This document shows positions 1 through 13,528 of a stretch of DNA of 64,000 nt, one piece after another. Below the pieces are notes generated by a model that saw only the letters and a list, made by a program, of their open reading frames with translations, did not search any database and had not been told where the DNA came from. Every line of letters starts with the position of its first letter. Within the stretch, counting starts at the first letter, position 1. The translations under genes were made by a program, and so were the position numbers. Source of the DNA: Ascaris suum (lineage: Eukaryota; Nematoda; Chromadorea; Rhabditida; Ascarididae). The stretch is from positions 868,001-932,000 of the forward strand of contig CM024176.1 in NCBI GenBank assembly GCA_013433145.1. Direction: 5' to 3'.

Positions 1-3000
1 AGTCCCTCGAGAACTATACCCATCTCTATACTATCTTATCCGATCATTTAAAAATTTGCGTATCGAATCATCTGTTCATTTTTTGGAATTTCCATCGGCT
101 ACGATCATCTTTTACCATAAAACTGTGTTTCCTTACTTACTGATTTGTTGTTTACGTTGATAAAATGGGTAAATAATAAGTTAGACCATAATTGTAGATT
201 AAATGTCGTTTAATGCGTTCATTCTATGCTTTCATTTCTTCCATATTAAATTAATGAAATTGGATGAGCATGAATAAATCAAATTTCAGATATTCTAACG
301 TATATATCTCTCTCTCTCTCTCTGCGGTGATTTTTCGCTAAATTTATTTCATTAGCAAAAAACGATTTACAAAATGCCTATAAAAATTCGCTTCTCTTTT
401 AAATGCAACTAAAAAAATTTTTTTTTAAAATATATAAAAGTATCAGCATATTTTTTCTCTTCTTAGAAAAAAATTTTTAATGACATTTATTCAATGAAAA
501 CTTATAAAATATGCACATTCAATAAATTTTCTTATAGCCATATATCAATCGAAATTTCTTCGCATTTCTCTCATCGCTGCAGAAAAACTTTTTTTTCTTC
601 GCAAAAATTGTTATATCATCAAATATATTTCCTTTATTCTATTAATATGATCGACTATTTAATATGATATCAGTGCTGCTTAATATGTTTAATATTTACT
701 ACTTAATAAAATCTCCTTCAATTACTATCTAATCGACTACTTAATATGTTTACTGGTGATCGAGTACTTCATCATATTGCTATATGAAATGTAAAATAAT
801 TAGCTTGAAGGAGGTTTTTTTTTTGAGAATATCTCTCCTATGCTTAAATATCTAGTGGTTTAGAGATATGAAAGTGCTGCTATTTAAAATTTAGAATCAA
901 CTCTCGAAGAATTGATTCGCCACAATCCTCATTCCTCATTCAACATTTCATTTGAACGTTCCATCGAATCAGTAATATCTTTCCTGCATAAACGATTGCA
1001 TTCAAGAGGGTAATTTTAGCGATCGAATATACTTCAAAATTTTATATTACTCTTCTATATTTCAATGTTTCGTATATATTACATTTTAAGCTCTTTAATT
1101 TTTATTAAATAACAATATTTCTTTTATGGCATAAATATAGACATAAATATAAATAGGCCTGTATTTATTTTTTAAAAAACACTAGCAATATAACTCTATT
1201 CGCAATGTTAGCAATTTAATAACAAACAAGTGTATTATTACAACCGTTACGCAGTTATGCATCATTATCAGATAACAATAGATAAGATAAGAAATAGAAC
1301 ATGTATGGATAAAATATGAGAAGTGAAGCAATGAAAAAAAAAAAACAGAATTTAAGAGGAAGGAAAATTTTTTCTTGAGTTAAATTTTATTAAATAGGCG
1401 AATATTTGAATTAAATTAATTGTTTTTTTTTTGTTCTCGTTTTGATTTTTCTCTCTTTCATTTGATATTCATTCAGTTCACGTTTCACTAATTATGCATG
1501 CTATTGTTATCTAATTTCGTTGTTTGTAGATGCAATAATGTAGAAGATGTCTTTTTTTTTGCTATAATTTCTTTTTTTTTTCTCTCTTTTTTATACAATA
1601 TATACTAATTGCTTCTTTCTCTTTTTTTTTAATGAACGCATAAAAAATCTCTCTTTTTTTTAAAAAATTAATTTATATTATCAATGATACAACTTTGTTT
1701 TCGATCAGTGACATTGTATCGTTGATGGAAACGTTATAATTTTTTGACAGTCATATCGACAAATTGGTTTAGGCAATGGTATCGACGAAAATTTTGCAGT
1801 TATAACCGTTTTGAAATTAGGTAGATCTATCGAGTGAAGTTTATACTTTCCACAAATATGGACAGAGAGATATCTACTGCAATTGCTCAGCTCACTCTTC
1901 AAAAGTAAATCACATTCTCAGGGGTTTTTTTTTTCACTGCGAACGTTGACTTGCAAAGAGGTATGAATTAAATTAGATTGTGAGATGCGCTAATTAATTT
2001 CTGCTTTACAAATTTATGCTTGAAAATTGCACTGTCTGGCACGGTTGCTGAAGCTATGAGAAGTCGAGCTGCTGGAAATTCTGCTTGCAGTTCCACTCGG
2101 TAGGTTAGGGATCAAAACACTTGAATTGCTTTCTTTGAGTTAGAATGCAGAATTTCCTTTTGAGATATATACGATGAGCGATGAAGATTTTTGAATAACA
2201 GCATTGCCGTCAAGCATTCCTCGGAAATGAACGTTTCCATGACAAAATATTTGCACACATTGTACAGAGAGAGATATCTCAAGGTCAACGAGCAAGCATT
2301 TCAAGCGTATCATCAATACTGGAAACAATCCAATAAGGGAGATATCCGGAATAAGAAATCAACCATCAAGAATAAGAAAGGTCTAGATAGAAACAAAAGT
2401 GGGATATCGTTACGTATTCAATTCATTCCTTTGTAAAAACTCCATTTCATGATTGCTCTTTCCGCAATATCTATTTGCCTCACATTTTCTACAATTTATG
2501 AAATCTTTTCGAATTTTTATAACGTTTCCCCACAATCTACAATTTCTGATATCAATGATTGTTCGAAGAATTACAATGACATCTATAATTTTAAAAAACA
2601 AAAGTGCAGTAAGTTTGTTCGGATAGTTTATACTTTACATTAAAGTTCATTGAGGTTGTCATGTGATTGGAGATAGAAAAAAAAAATAAATTATCTCTGT
2701 GAGAAATATGAATAACATTTTTTTTTTTTTTTGCAAATAAAAGCGCTAAGCTTTTGTATTATGTTTGTTAATAAATTTTTGAGGTGAAAAAAAAATGTAT
2801 AGAAAAGAATTGAGAATTTTCCCTAATGTGAGAAAATTCTTCGTGTAATTTTTTCAAAGAAGGAATAAAAACGTAAAAATGATTAATACGAAAGTACATC
2901 TATATAATTATTAAATACTCGATAATGAAAGAATTGAAATGTTGCGCCACAAAATTTTTCTCAGCTAATAATTTCTTACTTACTAAATTACTGTATATGA

Positions 3001-3923
3001 TGGAATGTATATCAACGCTTTAATTACGCATTTAAAAAACTACCAATTCCTATACGCTTTACATGCAGTTACTATATGTGAGGAAGGTGGGAGTGGGGTG
3101 GGGGAAGGGGGGGGGGGGAGGGGGGTAAGGGGACGATCTTTGACGTGATTTGGAAATTAATCCTAGCGATGTCCTAGTTAGATGGATGCGAAAAAATAGC
3201 AGCTTTATGCTATATTTTCATAGCAAAATCCCATGGTATTAATAGAGGTTCGTCTTTATAAAACTCGTTTAAAATATAATTTTTTTCTGGGGAAATAAAT
3301 AATTTCACTTCATTCGTACATGTCTCATATTTATTTCTTCTGAGAGATATTTATCTTTTGTTGTGATTACAACAAATATCTGTAGAATCAATATTTCTTG
3401 TTGTTTGTCTCCAGTAAGTATATCCCCACTTGTGTCGAAAAAAAAGTTTTTTTAAACATTTAATGAAATAGTTTATCTCAACACGAAAAAGACCGTCTAT
3501 ACAAATATTGCGCATTGAAGTCGTTATTGAACCAAATCGCTTAATAACGAAATCAATTTGTAAATATAATGACCAGGCGAATATTCACTGTGTAAAGTGG
3601 AGCGTTATCTTCAAATTTATTTTATGTATTTTCTCCAGAAATCTTCAGAGATTCAAGACTTTCAGAAGTCTTGGATCTCCTCAAGAAAGCTCATATTAGT
3701 TACTTTATTCAATATTTTATCTCTTTTTTTCTATGAATGCACGATCAGTTTTATATTTATATTCGTCTATATAACATTCCATGCTCTTTGATCGCTTAAG
3801 TTCTCCACATTTATATTCTTGCGATCGAAGTGAGTATTCAATTAAGTGCAGAATAAATTTCATTCGCTAATTTTATTGCGATTTTTTGGAGTTAATAATT
3901 CATTCAGGTGAAACTTACATATT
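1..3923. other. AT-rich DNA without a supported gene
   Basis: Many T8-T12 runs, a (CT)n stretch near 309-322, and the G-rich tract at 3081-3133. Open frames at 1705-2643 and 3508-3791 are short, AT-rich in codon use and match nothing. I see no clear exon. Confidence 0.6.
3081..3133 (+). repeat. G-rich tract with a G12 run
   Basis: Runs of 3-12 G separated by single A or T, with the longest at 3107-3118. More than four G-runs lie in about 50 bases, so a G-quadruplex is possible on the + strand. Confidence 0.9.
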
Positions 3924-4112
3924 ATGATAAAATTAAAGCTGAATGAACAAGTCCTTTTTGCCACATGTGACCTTCATCAATACGAGCGGTGGAATATGGC
4001 TTGTATCGTATCGTTCAATGGTAGAGCACTAATCAGACAAGCGTCCAGTCACGGGTTCATCCACATCATGATCCTTCAATGTATGGATGGAGATATGAAG
4101 AAGAGAGGGCAG
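3924..4112 (+). CDS. Possible upstream first exon of the SK channel gene
   Basis: The ATG at 3924 opens a 63-codon frame that runs to a possible donor CAG|GTCAGG at 4112/4113 and ends in phase 0. This is the phase needed by the exon at 5833. A CATTCAG site ending at 3907, only 16 bases before the ATG, could be a trans-splice (spliced leader) or cis acceptor. The stretch 3960-4112 is visibly less AT-rich than its surroundings. The peptide, ending MDGDMKKRGQ, matches nothing I know. The N-termini of SK channels vary greatly, so lack of similarity is not evidence against it. An open frame of this length is expected by chance in DNA of this composition, so the call depends only on splice and phase fit. 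Confidence 0.22.
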
Positions 4113-5832
4113 GTCAGGATGTGGTGAAAAAATAGGGTTGCAATAGAACAGCAAAGAACTCAAGTTGAAGTTAATCAGAGGTAATGCATCCGTATAGTAT
4201 AGCAAAGAATGCTATTTTTTATCTGTCCTATTTTCTAATATCGTTGTACTTTGCTTTTTCTATAGGTAAGATTAGTTTTATTTGAAAGGACGTTTTTTTT
4301 TCTTTCCCCCGATAAGTGATGAATTTACGCTTGAAAACAAATGTTCACCTATTATAGTCGTTTCGTCCTATTAAAGAGTGTTCAAAGAATTATTTTACGA
4401 AATATCGCAACAAAATTTCTTTCACACACTCATGCAATCTATAAAATATCAACAACTGCAATTATTGAAAAGAAATATAAAGTAATGGGTGATATTCTTA
4501 CCATATTGCTTTCGTGCATCAAAGCTAACATTGCATCAGAGCTTTTTGAAATATTCTAGTTCGATGATTCTTTTAATCCCAATAATGAAATAAGTTGGCA
4601 AAATTGAAGCGATGTTTGTGAGAGGAATATTTGCCACTCCTCAGATCTCAATTGTGCCAACTTAATCGATGGCACAACTAGGTGATCTCTGATAATCTCG
4701 GCTGATAAGTCTTCTATTCTCCTCGTCAAATTCATTGATTAGCATATGTTCATTTTGCATAAATAATCGGTTATTTGCAATCATAAACGATCAGAAATGA
4801 ATTCCTAATGGAGTATCTACCTCTTTTTTTTTGCCACTTGTGTGTCAAAGAAGTATAATCACTCTTTTTTTTGCATATACTATTTCCTGAACATTTGTAT
4901 TTTATTGGTTAATCGGCTGGGGCAAATATTACTAAAATAGAAAGCTTTATAGCACTTAACATGTTGCACTATTCTGTCACTTTCATTCAGTGTGCTTCAC
5001 TTGATAAAAACGATTACGATGACTATCGCACCTTTATTGCCCGTTATATGTTAAGAAGGTAAGAAATTATTTATGGAAGACTGTTCTTCTGCTAGATCCT
5101 ATAGTGATCTATCTGGAAAGCTCATATTTGCAAGATATACCTGCTTGCCTTTATTACCTGATACAACGTATGCCATACATCAAAATATGTTGACACTCTA
5201 GCAGCAGATTTTTACAGATATGAGAGGAGGAACGGGGAGGGCGAAATTTATCCGGTACTATAATACCTTAAGGTTAAAAATATAGTAACGAAATATAGTA
5301 CTTTGAAAATAAAATAAGGTAAGTTTGACTATACCAACCTTTCCTAAGCGTGAAATATTGCTTTCAACATAATCAACACTTGATGTACAGCTTTCAATAT
5401 TTCCTATACATTGGTGTCGATCTTATTGCTTATCTCATATTTTCCTCCCATCTGTATTAATTCATTTTTGTTATCTCTCTTTTTTTTCAGCATTTTATAT
5501 CCTTTCAATTGCACAAAAAAATCGCTTACTATTCAAATATTTACTGCCTATTCGGCATTAATGATTAATCAACATTGATTAAAGCCTACTGTGATATGTA
5601 ATTATCAAGAATATTGTCTGATAAACATTAAATTACTTATCGATTATTTCTTGCTAAAAAATCCTCTTCTTTGCAAATAGAATGATGGGATGATTTTGAT
5701 GAATTTAAGTGCGACAATATTATATTATCGTACTAATTCTCTACTCCATATAAATATCCATCTATCCAATGAGAATCCCTTCTTCTGCTTCACTTTTTTT
5801 TTCAGAAAGAGCTATATTTTATCATATTTCAG
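4113..5832. other. Intron or upstream flank, no supported gene
   Basis: AT-rich, with poly-T runs. If 3924-4112 is the first exon this is a 1.7-kb intron. Nothing else seen. Confidence 0.5.
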
Positions 5833-5959
5833 GTCAGTTCGGATATTCTACGTCTTAGTGGCTATTCGAATCAATTTAGGACACTCCTCACCGGAAGAAG
5901 TGTACCTCGTCGTGAATCAGGGCCAGGCGCTCTTCTACAAGATTTTAGCGACAATAAAG
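5833..5959 (+). CDS. kcnl: Probable N-terminal exon of the SK channel gene (long isoform)
   Basis: The acceptor is ATATTTCAG ending at 5832 and the donor is AAAG|GTTGAT at 5959/5960. The exon starts in phase 0 and ends in phase 1 with a G, which joins the AT of the exon at 30251 to make a GAT codon. The encoded 42 residues include GRSVPRRESGPGALLQDF, a polar, low-hydrophobicity segment suited to the cytosolic N-terminus. The exon is clearly richer in G+C than the flanks. The overlapping frame (which reads HSSPEEVYLVVNQ) would end in phase 0 and run into a TGA in the next exon, so it was rejected. If real, it lies 24 kb before the next exon and needs at least one more exon upstream. Confidence 0.55.
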
Positions 5960-8402
5960 GTTGATATTTCCTTCAAGTTTTCAATAATTTCTTTTCGAAT
6001 GATGTTGGGAGGTGAGATTCGTTGAAGGTAGCCATCCTTTCAGCATCAAGCTAAATCATCAACAATGTGTCTTTTCTATTTATCAATAAAGAAAGCAATA
6101 TAAATGTTTGCTGTCAACTGTCAAATTATAAGCTTTTTTTTTCGTTCTCATGTTCAATCTTTCTGTCGATTTCTCAATCGTTTTTAAGGAATTAATTTAT
6201 GCGATCAGTGATTATATCCGCTTATCATATCATAAAATTTATACGTATTTGAGGTGATGCATAACAAAATAACAGTTTTTTTTTCCACTATGATAGCAAT
6301 GATAACAAATCAATATGTATAATAAAAAATAGCCTCTTCGCCGTGTAATCGATATTTGATTAGATCAGCTGAAAAGAGATGTCGCTTATCTTCTTCGTAA
6401 TTTTTAAGTTCCACCTTCGAGTATCGATTGCGTTATCGAGTAAATCTTTTGAATTCATATTTTATGCGCTTCAGTTTTTTAAAATTTATAATTGAATCTT
6501 TAGTCGACATTCAGACCATTCAATCATCACATATCCGGTGCTTGTCAACGGTAACACCTACCTCTCGCTGCCAAAAAAGTAACTAAATAACTTGTCTACG
6601 TTTAGATAGGCTCTTTTTCAAGCATTCGCGATAATTGCTTTTACGTAGAGAGGTTGCCGAGGTGTGGCTGAATTGAATTTCCCCATTTTCAATTTCGTCC
6701 CTTCCCCGAACCCCTTTTCCTACTCTCCTGACTTGTCGTATTTCTTATTCCTCTCCTCTTCTTCCCCGTTTCCCTCTTTTTTACCATCTGACAAGTGGCC
6801 TTATTAGCATCGAGTATAGGCACTGCAATTACTACTGAATGATGATGTTTGCTGAAAGTTTATACCGCACATTCATTCTTCCCATTGATATTATGCATTT
6901 CCGATTGTATATCACTACTGTTGCTATCATAGATGCATTTTTTCATATAACAGCGAGTTGACAGTTACGGATATAATGACTTTTCAACGTTAGTTTGCCC
7001 GGATAGTGACGATAGTTGTTCTATAGATTTCATTTCACCAGATTTTCGAATATGCTAATTTATATGCATATTTGTTGTGAAAATAGCAACTAAAAAATTT
7101 TATGCAAAAACATTCGACGGTGGGAACGTGGCATTAAATTTTCGAAATGCAACATCGACCGACGCGTATTTTTAGGGGACTTTTGCAGAAAAAATCTAAA
7201 AATATAGTAATAAATCGAAATGAGGATGAATTTGAGAGAACGGCTATGATCTTGATGTTTCCTATCAATTTTCATTGCTCGATGCTTTTTTTTTTTGCCT
7301 CGGAAATGAAACTGTCATACGGACATGGACATGCCATACACTAAATGATGTTAGAGATATGATGTCATTGTGATCGTGCCTTGCACCAATCCCCACAAAC
7401 ACATAGCAAATATTGCTCAGCTCTTAATAAAAACTCTTCGATGCTTGGCCGAGGATTCACCCAGTCGATCCTATATGGCCTATTCAAATCTTACAATTTA
7501 TTGTATTTATAGAAGCAAAGGTTTTTATTTCACTCGTCGAATGTTTAATAAATGTTATAGTTGCCTCGTAATACTCACAACAGCAAAATAGTTGAAAACT
7601 CTGGGAACTTTAGGGAATTTATTTGGGAAATTCATTAAAATATAATAAGAAAGTAAAATCTACTTCTCATAGTTTCTTTCATAAGGAGGAAATAAAAATT
7701 TTATTGATATCCTTTATCCAAATGTATTTTTAATTTTAATATGATGATTTATGTGATGTTTCGATCTTCAATTCTATGAAATAGTAGAGAAAATATTTTG
7801 CAAAATGTACTCTTTTTTTTTTATTCTCTTTTATTATTTGCAAATTAAATATAGAAATAATGTGGAATGCTGGATCAAGCAGTAAAGGTTGAAGGTCATG
7901 CTCCAGCAGCGGCAATTCATCTCAAAACTCATTGGCCAAGATCGTAGAAGATTAAATTCCCTTCATTTATGACTATGTCGTGGAGGAACCCTCATTGCAT
8001 ATATAGCGTGTCGAGTTTCCCGCATATGCGGTAACTTATAAGAGAGTGACGCATGGACCGGACTACCCGTACTGATCGTTCACTTGCCCGTAATCTTTAC
8101 CTGCAGAAGTCATAGAAGGAATCGCAACTTTCCCGTAACGTTCACTTTTATTTCGTAGGCCTCACCTATTTCTTGTTTCCCGAAGTTTATTCCCAAATGC
8201 GTTACAGTTACCCAACTTGCTTATGGGAAAGAGATATCGCCAAGATTTCCCATTCAAGCAATATGTGTTGAAATTGCGTGCGAGTAGCGCTAAACCGATG
8301 CTGTACTATTCATGTTTATGTAATAGGTCTTCCTCTATGGTACATCGTTTTCTCGCAAAAAGAGCGAAGATATCGCTGGTCAGATCTGTGCGATCTTAAT
8401 TT

Positions 8403-8503
8403 GGTGCCAGAGCCCTACTAGATGCAAAACCCGTGAACCCATGAGGGGTGCCAGAACCCTATGAACCTTATTAGCTAGATGCTGCTGTAAAAGGTGCCAG
8501 AAC
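8403..8503 (+). repeat. Degenerate 44-bp tandem repeat, three copies of GGTGCCAGA
   Basis: GGTGCCAG starts at 8403, 8447 and 8492; the copies share GGTGCCAGARCCCTA and, between copies, TAGATGC. Lies in a stretch (7900-8500) that is less AT-rich than its neighbours. Confidence 0.7.
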
Positions 8504-9769
8504 TAAGCACGATAATATGAGTTGTCAACACTTTTCAATACAGCATTTTATTGTATACAAAATTTCATTAATATACTTATCTCAATAAAAAGTAAAGCAA
8601 GAAAAAAATAATACCCTGAGAAATTCACTTCCTCCTTTCATTTTTCAGTAAAAGCTGTTTGAGCATAAGCTCAACCGAGATTAACCGGAACGTTCATCCG
8701 GGATTTTTATAATTTACTCGTTATTTTAACGAGCGAGCAATTTTTCCTTTCTCTCGAAAGGATCAGGTATTTTTTTGTAGTTTTTTTGCCTATTTCGTCA
8801 AGATAAAATTTATCCTTCAAATGAAAACTTGAGCATTTATTGAAGCGTGAAATCTGTAACAGCTCCCAATGCAAAACGAATCGACCACACTAGCTGAGAG
8901 AGCACTGTTCTAAGTATAGTATGATAGTAGAGAATATACTGTATGCAATCTTCTTTGTCTAATTTGTAGTTTTCCACCTCATAGTACGGCATATGGTATA
9001 TTTTTGCAAATGAGCCCTTAATACGGTGATTCAGATCAGTGAATCGATCGCATTTTTCAAACGAAACGAATTTAATCGGCAATTGACTTGATTTTTTTTT
9101 TTCTTTTTGTGCATTGTGCGTGCTTATGCTCATCATTTAGATGCATTTCATAGTTGGAGCGTTGAGGGCGGAGGAGGAGGCTGGAGATTTGTTCTTTTTT
9201 TTTTGCAGTTCTCATCGATCTTTGATATATAGTGAACAAATGTTGCACATCAACGAGGCCGTTTTATTGTTCACTTTTAATGGATTTATTTCTTCATTTT
9301 GAATCAACGCTGTTATAGAAAATCAATACGAATATTATAAGGGAAAAGTGTAGTAGTAAGTATACCATCGTAAATCCTCGAATTCAGTCCGGCGAAAGTT
9401 TGGGAGGGGGAGGGGGGAGAGAGAGAGGCTTTTCTTATACGAGGTGAAACATCAAGAGAGGGGGCATAGCTGAATTTGAGGCAGAGCAAGAGGGTGATTA
9501 TATGAGAACCCTTATGCGAATGGGCGGTTATATCCAAATTTTGCTTTTTTTTGATAAAATACTTTATCAAATGCAGGTTTGATGTCTTCCCTTTGGTAGC
9601 GTATCTGAACAATCGACCCACCACTGGTCCACTGATAGGCTTGAATTATTAATAGGTTTTTATACAAGCTTGTTCCAACATAGGTTCTTCTACAAAAATC
9701 GTGATGAGAGGAATCCATCAGGCACCTAAGTTATCATCATTTCGTTTGTCAACTGCTTGGGAGCGCCCT

Positions 9770-9802
9770 CTATCCCTTCCCCCTTCCCCCCCCCCCTCCC
9801 CC
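9770..9802 (-). repeat. C-rich tract with a C11 run
   Basis: Pyrimidine tract with C11 at 9786-9796. A G-rich + strand counterpart, GGGAGGGGGAGGGGGG, lies 370 bases upstream at 9402-9417. Confidence 0.88.
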
Positions 9803-12256
9803 AGTATATGTAGTACACTTTGTTTACTATAAATTCGCTATATAATTAGTGAGTGCAATTCATTGTTTTAAAGGTTTCATTCATTAAGTATTGTTCTGCT
9901 TTTTCTTTGCTTCAAATGATCGAATAAAGACGGCGATAAACTATTACTCTTACAGTATTATTTTTCGCGCACTTTGCTTAATTAATTTCTAAATGTCTTC
10001 TAATTTCTAAAACATTTCATTTTCTCATTTCTAAAAAATTTGATTATTTAAAAGTGTGTCGATATTTAATGCAATTTTTATTATGCAAAATGCAAAATGC
10101 AAAAAAAAAACTGCAATCTTGTCGAAAATTTCTTTGCAAAGTTGCATATAAAAAATATATTGTGGCGTTGTCATCTATATATCTATGTATACGTGGATCT
10201 CCGATAATCAGTAAATTTCAATTCGCGAACGACTGAGTATCGTTGCAAAATTGCATTACTTTTATATAATTTCTCTCAATAGGGCGATAACGAGTCTAAT
10301 GCTCTCGGCCTCATTTCAACACAAACGTTTCACTTAAAAGATATTTGTCCCCCTCCCCCTCTTCCCCGTCCATTGCCCCTTCCCCCATCAACCTCCTTCT
10401 AGCTGTCCGACCGAGGCGAAGATGTGGCACAGTGGTCTTGTCGTTGAAATTATTTTTTGAGCAAATTAAAGGACATCAAAAAATTATAACACCAAACATA
10501 AGAGCGTATATTCTTCCAGTCAGATTTTGCAAAGGTCAAAACTGGCTTATTCTCGAGATTAAAATGAAACTGATTTTCGTAGTTCTGACTTCAACTACCG
10601 GATAGATAGACGAATGAATATACCTGCTCGGAGGTATGAAAAGGCCATAGTGTATACGTTTATGGTGCTTTTTTTTAATCGATAAAATGCGCTAATTATG
10701 CAGCGCTGTTACGTATTGAATCATTGCGATCGATAGCTTGGGAGGAATTAAGCCATATTGGCATAGAGTAAAAAAATGAAATCTTCTCAAAAAAGTGCAA
10801 AAATTTCTAATTTATATAAAATATGCAATGATATTTATCACCTAGCGTATTTGCAATGTTCAAAGATCTCTCAATATTGCATGCGTAATGATATTAGCGC
10901 TTAATTTCATTGATCAGAATAATTTTGCAATTATTATTGCATTTTGTCGTTATTTTCAACAAACTACATCTTGCAAAAGTGTGCTACAATTCGCAGGCAC
11001 TAAAGCATCGCAAAAGTATCCAATATAAAGCGAATTATTCTGCAATGCAATCTTTGAAAAGTAATCTAGCGATAGAGTTTTACTCACTGTTGAACGATAT
11101 GCAAATATAGAGAGTCTTATTTCAAGTAGTCAGGTAGTATTTCAGGTGGTATGGTCATAGGAACCCGTTAAAACCAATGGATACTAATAAAAGAAGCTAA
11201 ACCTAGATATTATCTTACATTTTTATGTTACCTGCTTGGGCATGCAATAAAGTGCAGTAAATCTCAACTAAACGTAGAAAGGGATTTGCATATTTATAGC
11301 GTGATTCTTGCTCGCATAATAGGGAATGTTTCATGCAAAGTTTGCACATTTCAAACTAGTTGCTTGAAATATGAGACTTTGCAAATTATTGCAACTTCAA
11401 TTTGTTTGCAATTTTGCACTTGATACAATTGAAATATTATTTGGTGGTTTTTTTTTTGAAATTTCATTATTAGCTAGCAATTTTTGAAAGTTATAAATAG
11501 GGAGCTGAATAGAATTTTCTCTTTTTTTTTGAAAGAAACCGCATACCGCGCCTTTTACTTTGGTATGCTTTTCCACCGTTTTTTTTTTTCGTTTCTGAGG
11601 CTTTTATTGCAGCAGCAATTGAAAATTGGATTGTTTTATGCACTACAAGAGGCATTGCTCCGTTCATTCTAAGTTGAGGATATTTAAATGTCGCTCGTAT
11701 ATCGTTTTTTTTTGGCGTTTTTTTTACGATGATGATGGGGCATGTGTTTCTTTACAGAGAAGTTACCGCCAAATATTTTATTTCAATTGCGCTTTTTTTA
11801 ATGCATTGCCAGTCGGGTGGCACCGATGCGCATTGCACAATGCGTTAAGAAAGGTTTTGCGAATATCGCCATACGAAAGAAAAAAATGTCGAATAACGAT
11901 TCCTCGTCAATTTTATGAAGTGATGTCCGACTCAGAAATCAATTTCTACCAATTTAACTTTCCCATCTCAAAAAAAAGTTTTTCAGTAGATTAAAGCCCG
12001 AATTAGGGCGTTCAGATATGTATTGCATTGAGGAACTCTCATTGGTATCATTTGTTGCTACGATTTTTTAAAATTAACTTATAACGTTAGTAATAAACTG
12101 TTATGCAGTGTGTTTGTAGTGTCATACGACTGATTACGACTGATATCGTCGAATTAAGAGAAGTCATATTATTTCATTATTGATCACTTGAACCTAATTC
12201 AGTATCGAGGACGTCATTTTGCTAATTATAGGTGTTCAAGTAATTCACATAATCCA

Positions 12257-12366
<110 letters not shown>

Positions 12367-13421
12367 CAGTCGCACTGAACTGTCTGTATTGCGCAGTGAG
12401 TAGCAGTCAACTGAGATGAACTATTCTCCTAGTTCCAGCGTTCCTTTTTTTTGTATCAGCAGGGTTAATTTATAGAGCCAGCACATAGGATTGGCTCTAA
12501 CAGTGGCATTATTACCTAAGGCAAGTGTATGCAATTCCGCCTACAACACACCCACCTTAGTATTACCTCGTCAATATAACCTTTTCTTTGATAGAGAAAT
12601 TTCCGGAAATTCTGAAATAGTTTCTTTCATGATTCCGTCGGAAAAAATCTCCTATAATTTTATATTGTTTAAGAAGTTGTGCTTGAATATTGTGGCGTGT
12701 AATTTTTATAAATGAATGAATTTCATGTGAAAAGTTGAAATTATTTACTATAAAAATTCAATCATTTCGATTTATCCAGCTGTTATTCAATTCTTTTTTT
12801 CCAACTCTATTTCATTTCTCAGACATCATTCAAACACTAATGTACATCTGCTAAAAATCGTATGAAATATTGCACAACGAAGAAAATTGACACAAATATT
12901 ATGAATGGGATATTCCGCGATGAACTCTTTTATCCCTCGAGATTCGTTTTCCTTTCATCGTTGGCAGGCGTTTTACTGTTGTCATTGCAGTGGATGGAGC
13001 GCGGCGTAATTCTATGAAATCAGTTTCTACTGTATCTTTGTTTGGTTTTAACGTCGTCGGTTGCATCATAACCTCGGTAACCTCGGTGTAACCTGTAACT
13101 TTTTACATAATTATACAACCTGAATACCTTAGCAGTGAATAGCCTTGCCAGTTACTTGAAGTCACTTCTGTAAACTTTCTGGTTGTGGAATATGACATTC
13201 TATTCGTTTGGTATTACCTCCATCCACATTTTATTGTTACTTCTCAAGGCGCTGATAACGCAAGATTGTTCATAACGTTTCAGTCTGGCTGTCACTGACG
13301 TATAACCTCCCAAGAGTAGGCATTACCGGGCGGCTGCGACGTTTATTGGACTTCTGAATAGGCTGCTGTGGAATTCGCGAGTAGCTCATAAATTTCGATG
13401 ATTATGGTGACAGCCTTGCGT

Positions 13422-13528
<107 letters not shown>

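Noticed and set aside
2056..2099. Short ATG frame ending at a good donor CTCG|GTAGGT
   Set aside because: It ends in phase 2, whereas the exon at 5833 needs phase 0; no other exon fits.
5690..6025. 111-codon open frame over the exon at 5833
   Set aside because: It ends in phase 0 at the donor and would meet TGA in the exon at 30251; the overlapping frame fits the splice phases.
8837..9136. 99-codon minus-strand frame
   Set aside because: No recognisable domain, and frames of about this length are expected several times in the window by chance.
11626..11994. 122-codon open frame
   Set aside because: No ATG at its start, no motif, Phe runs from poly-T; likely chance.
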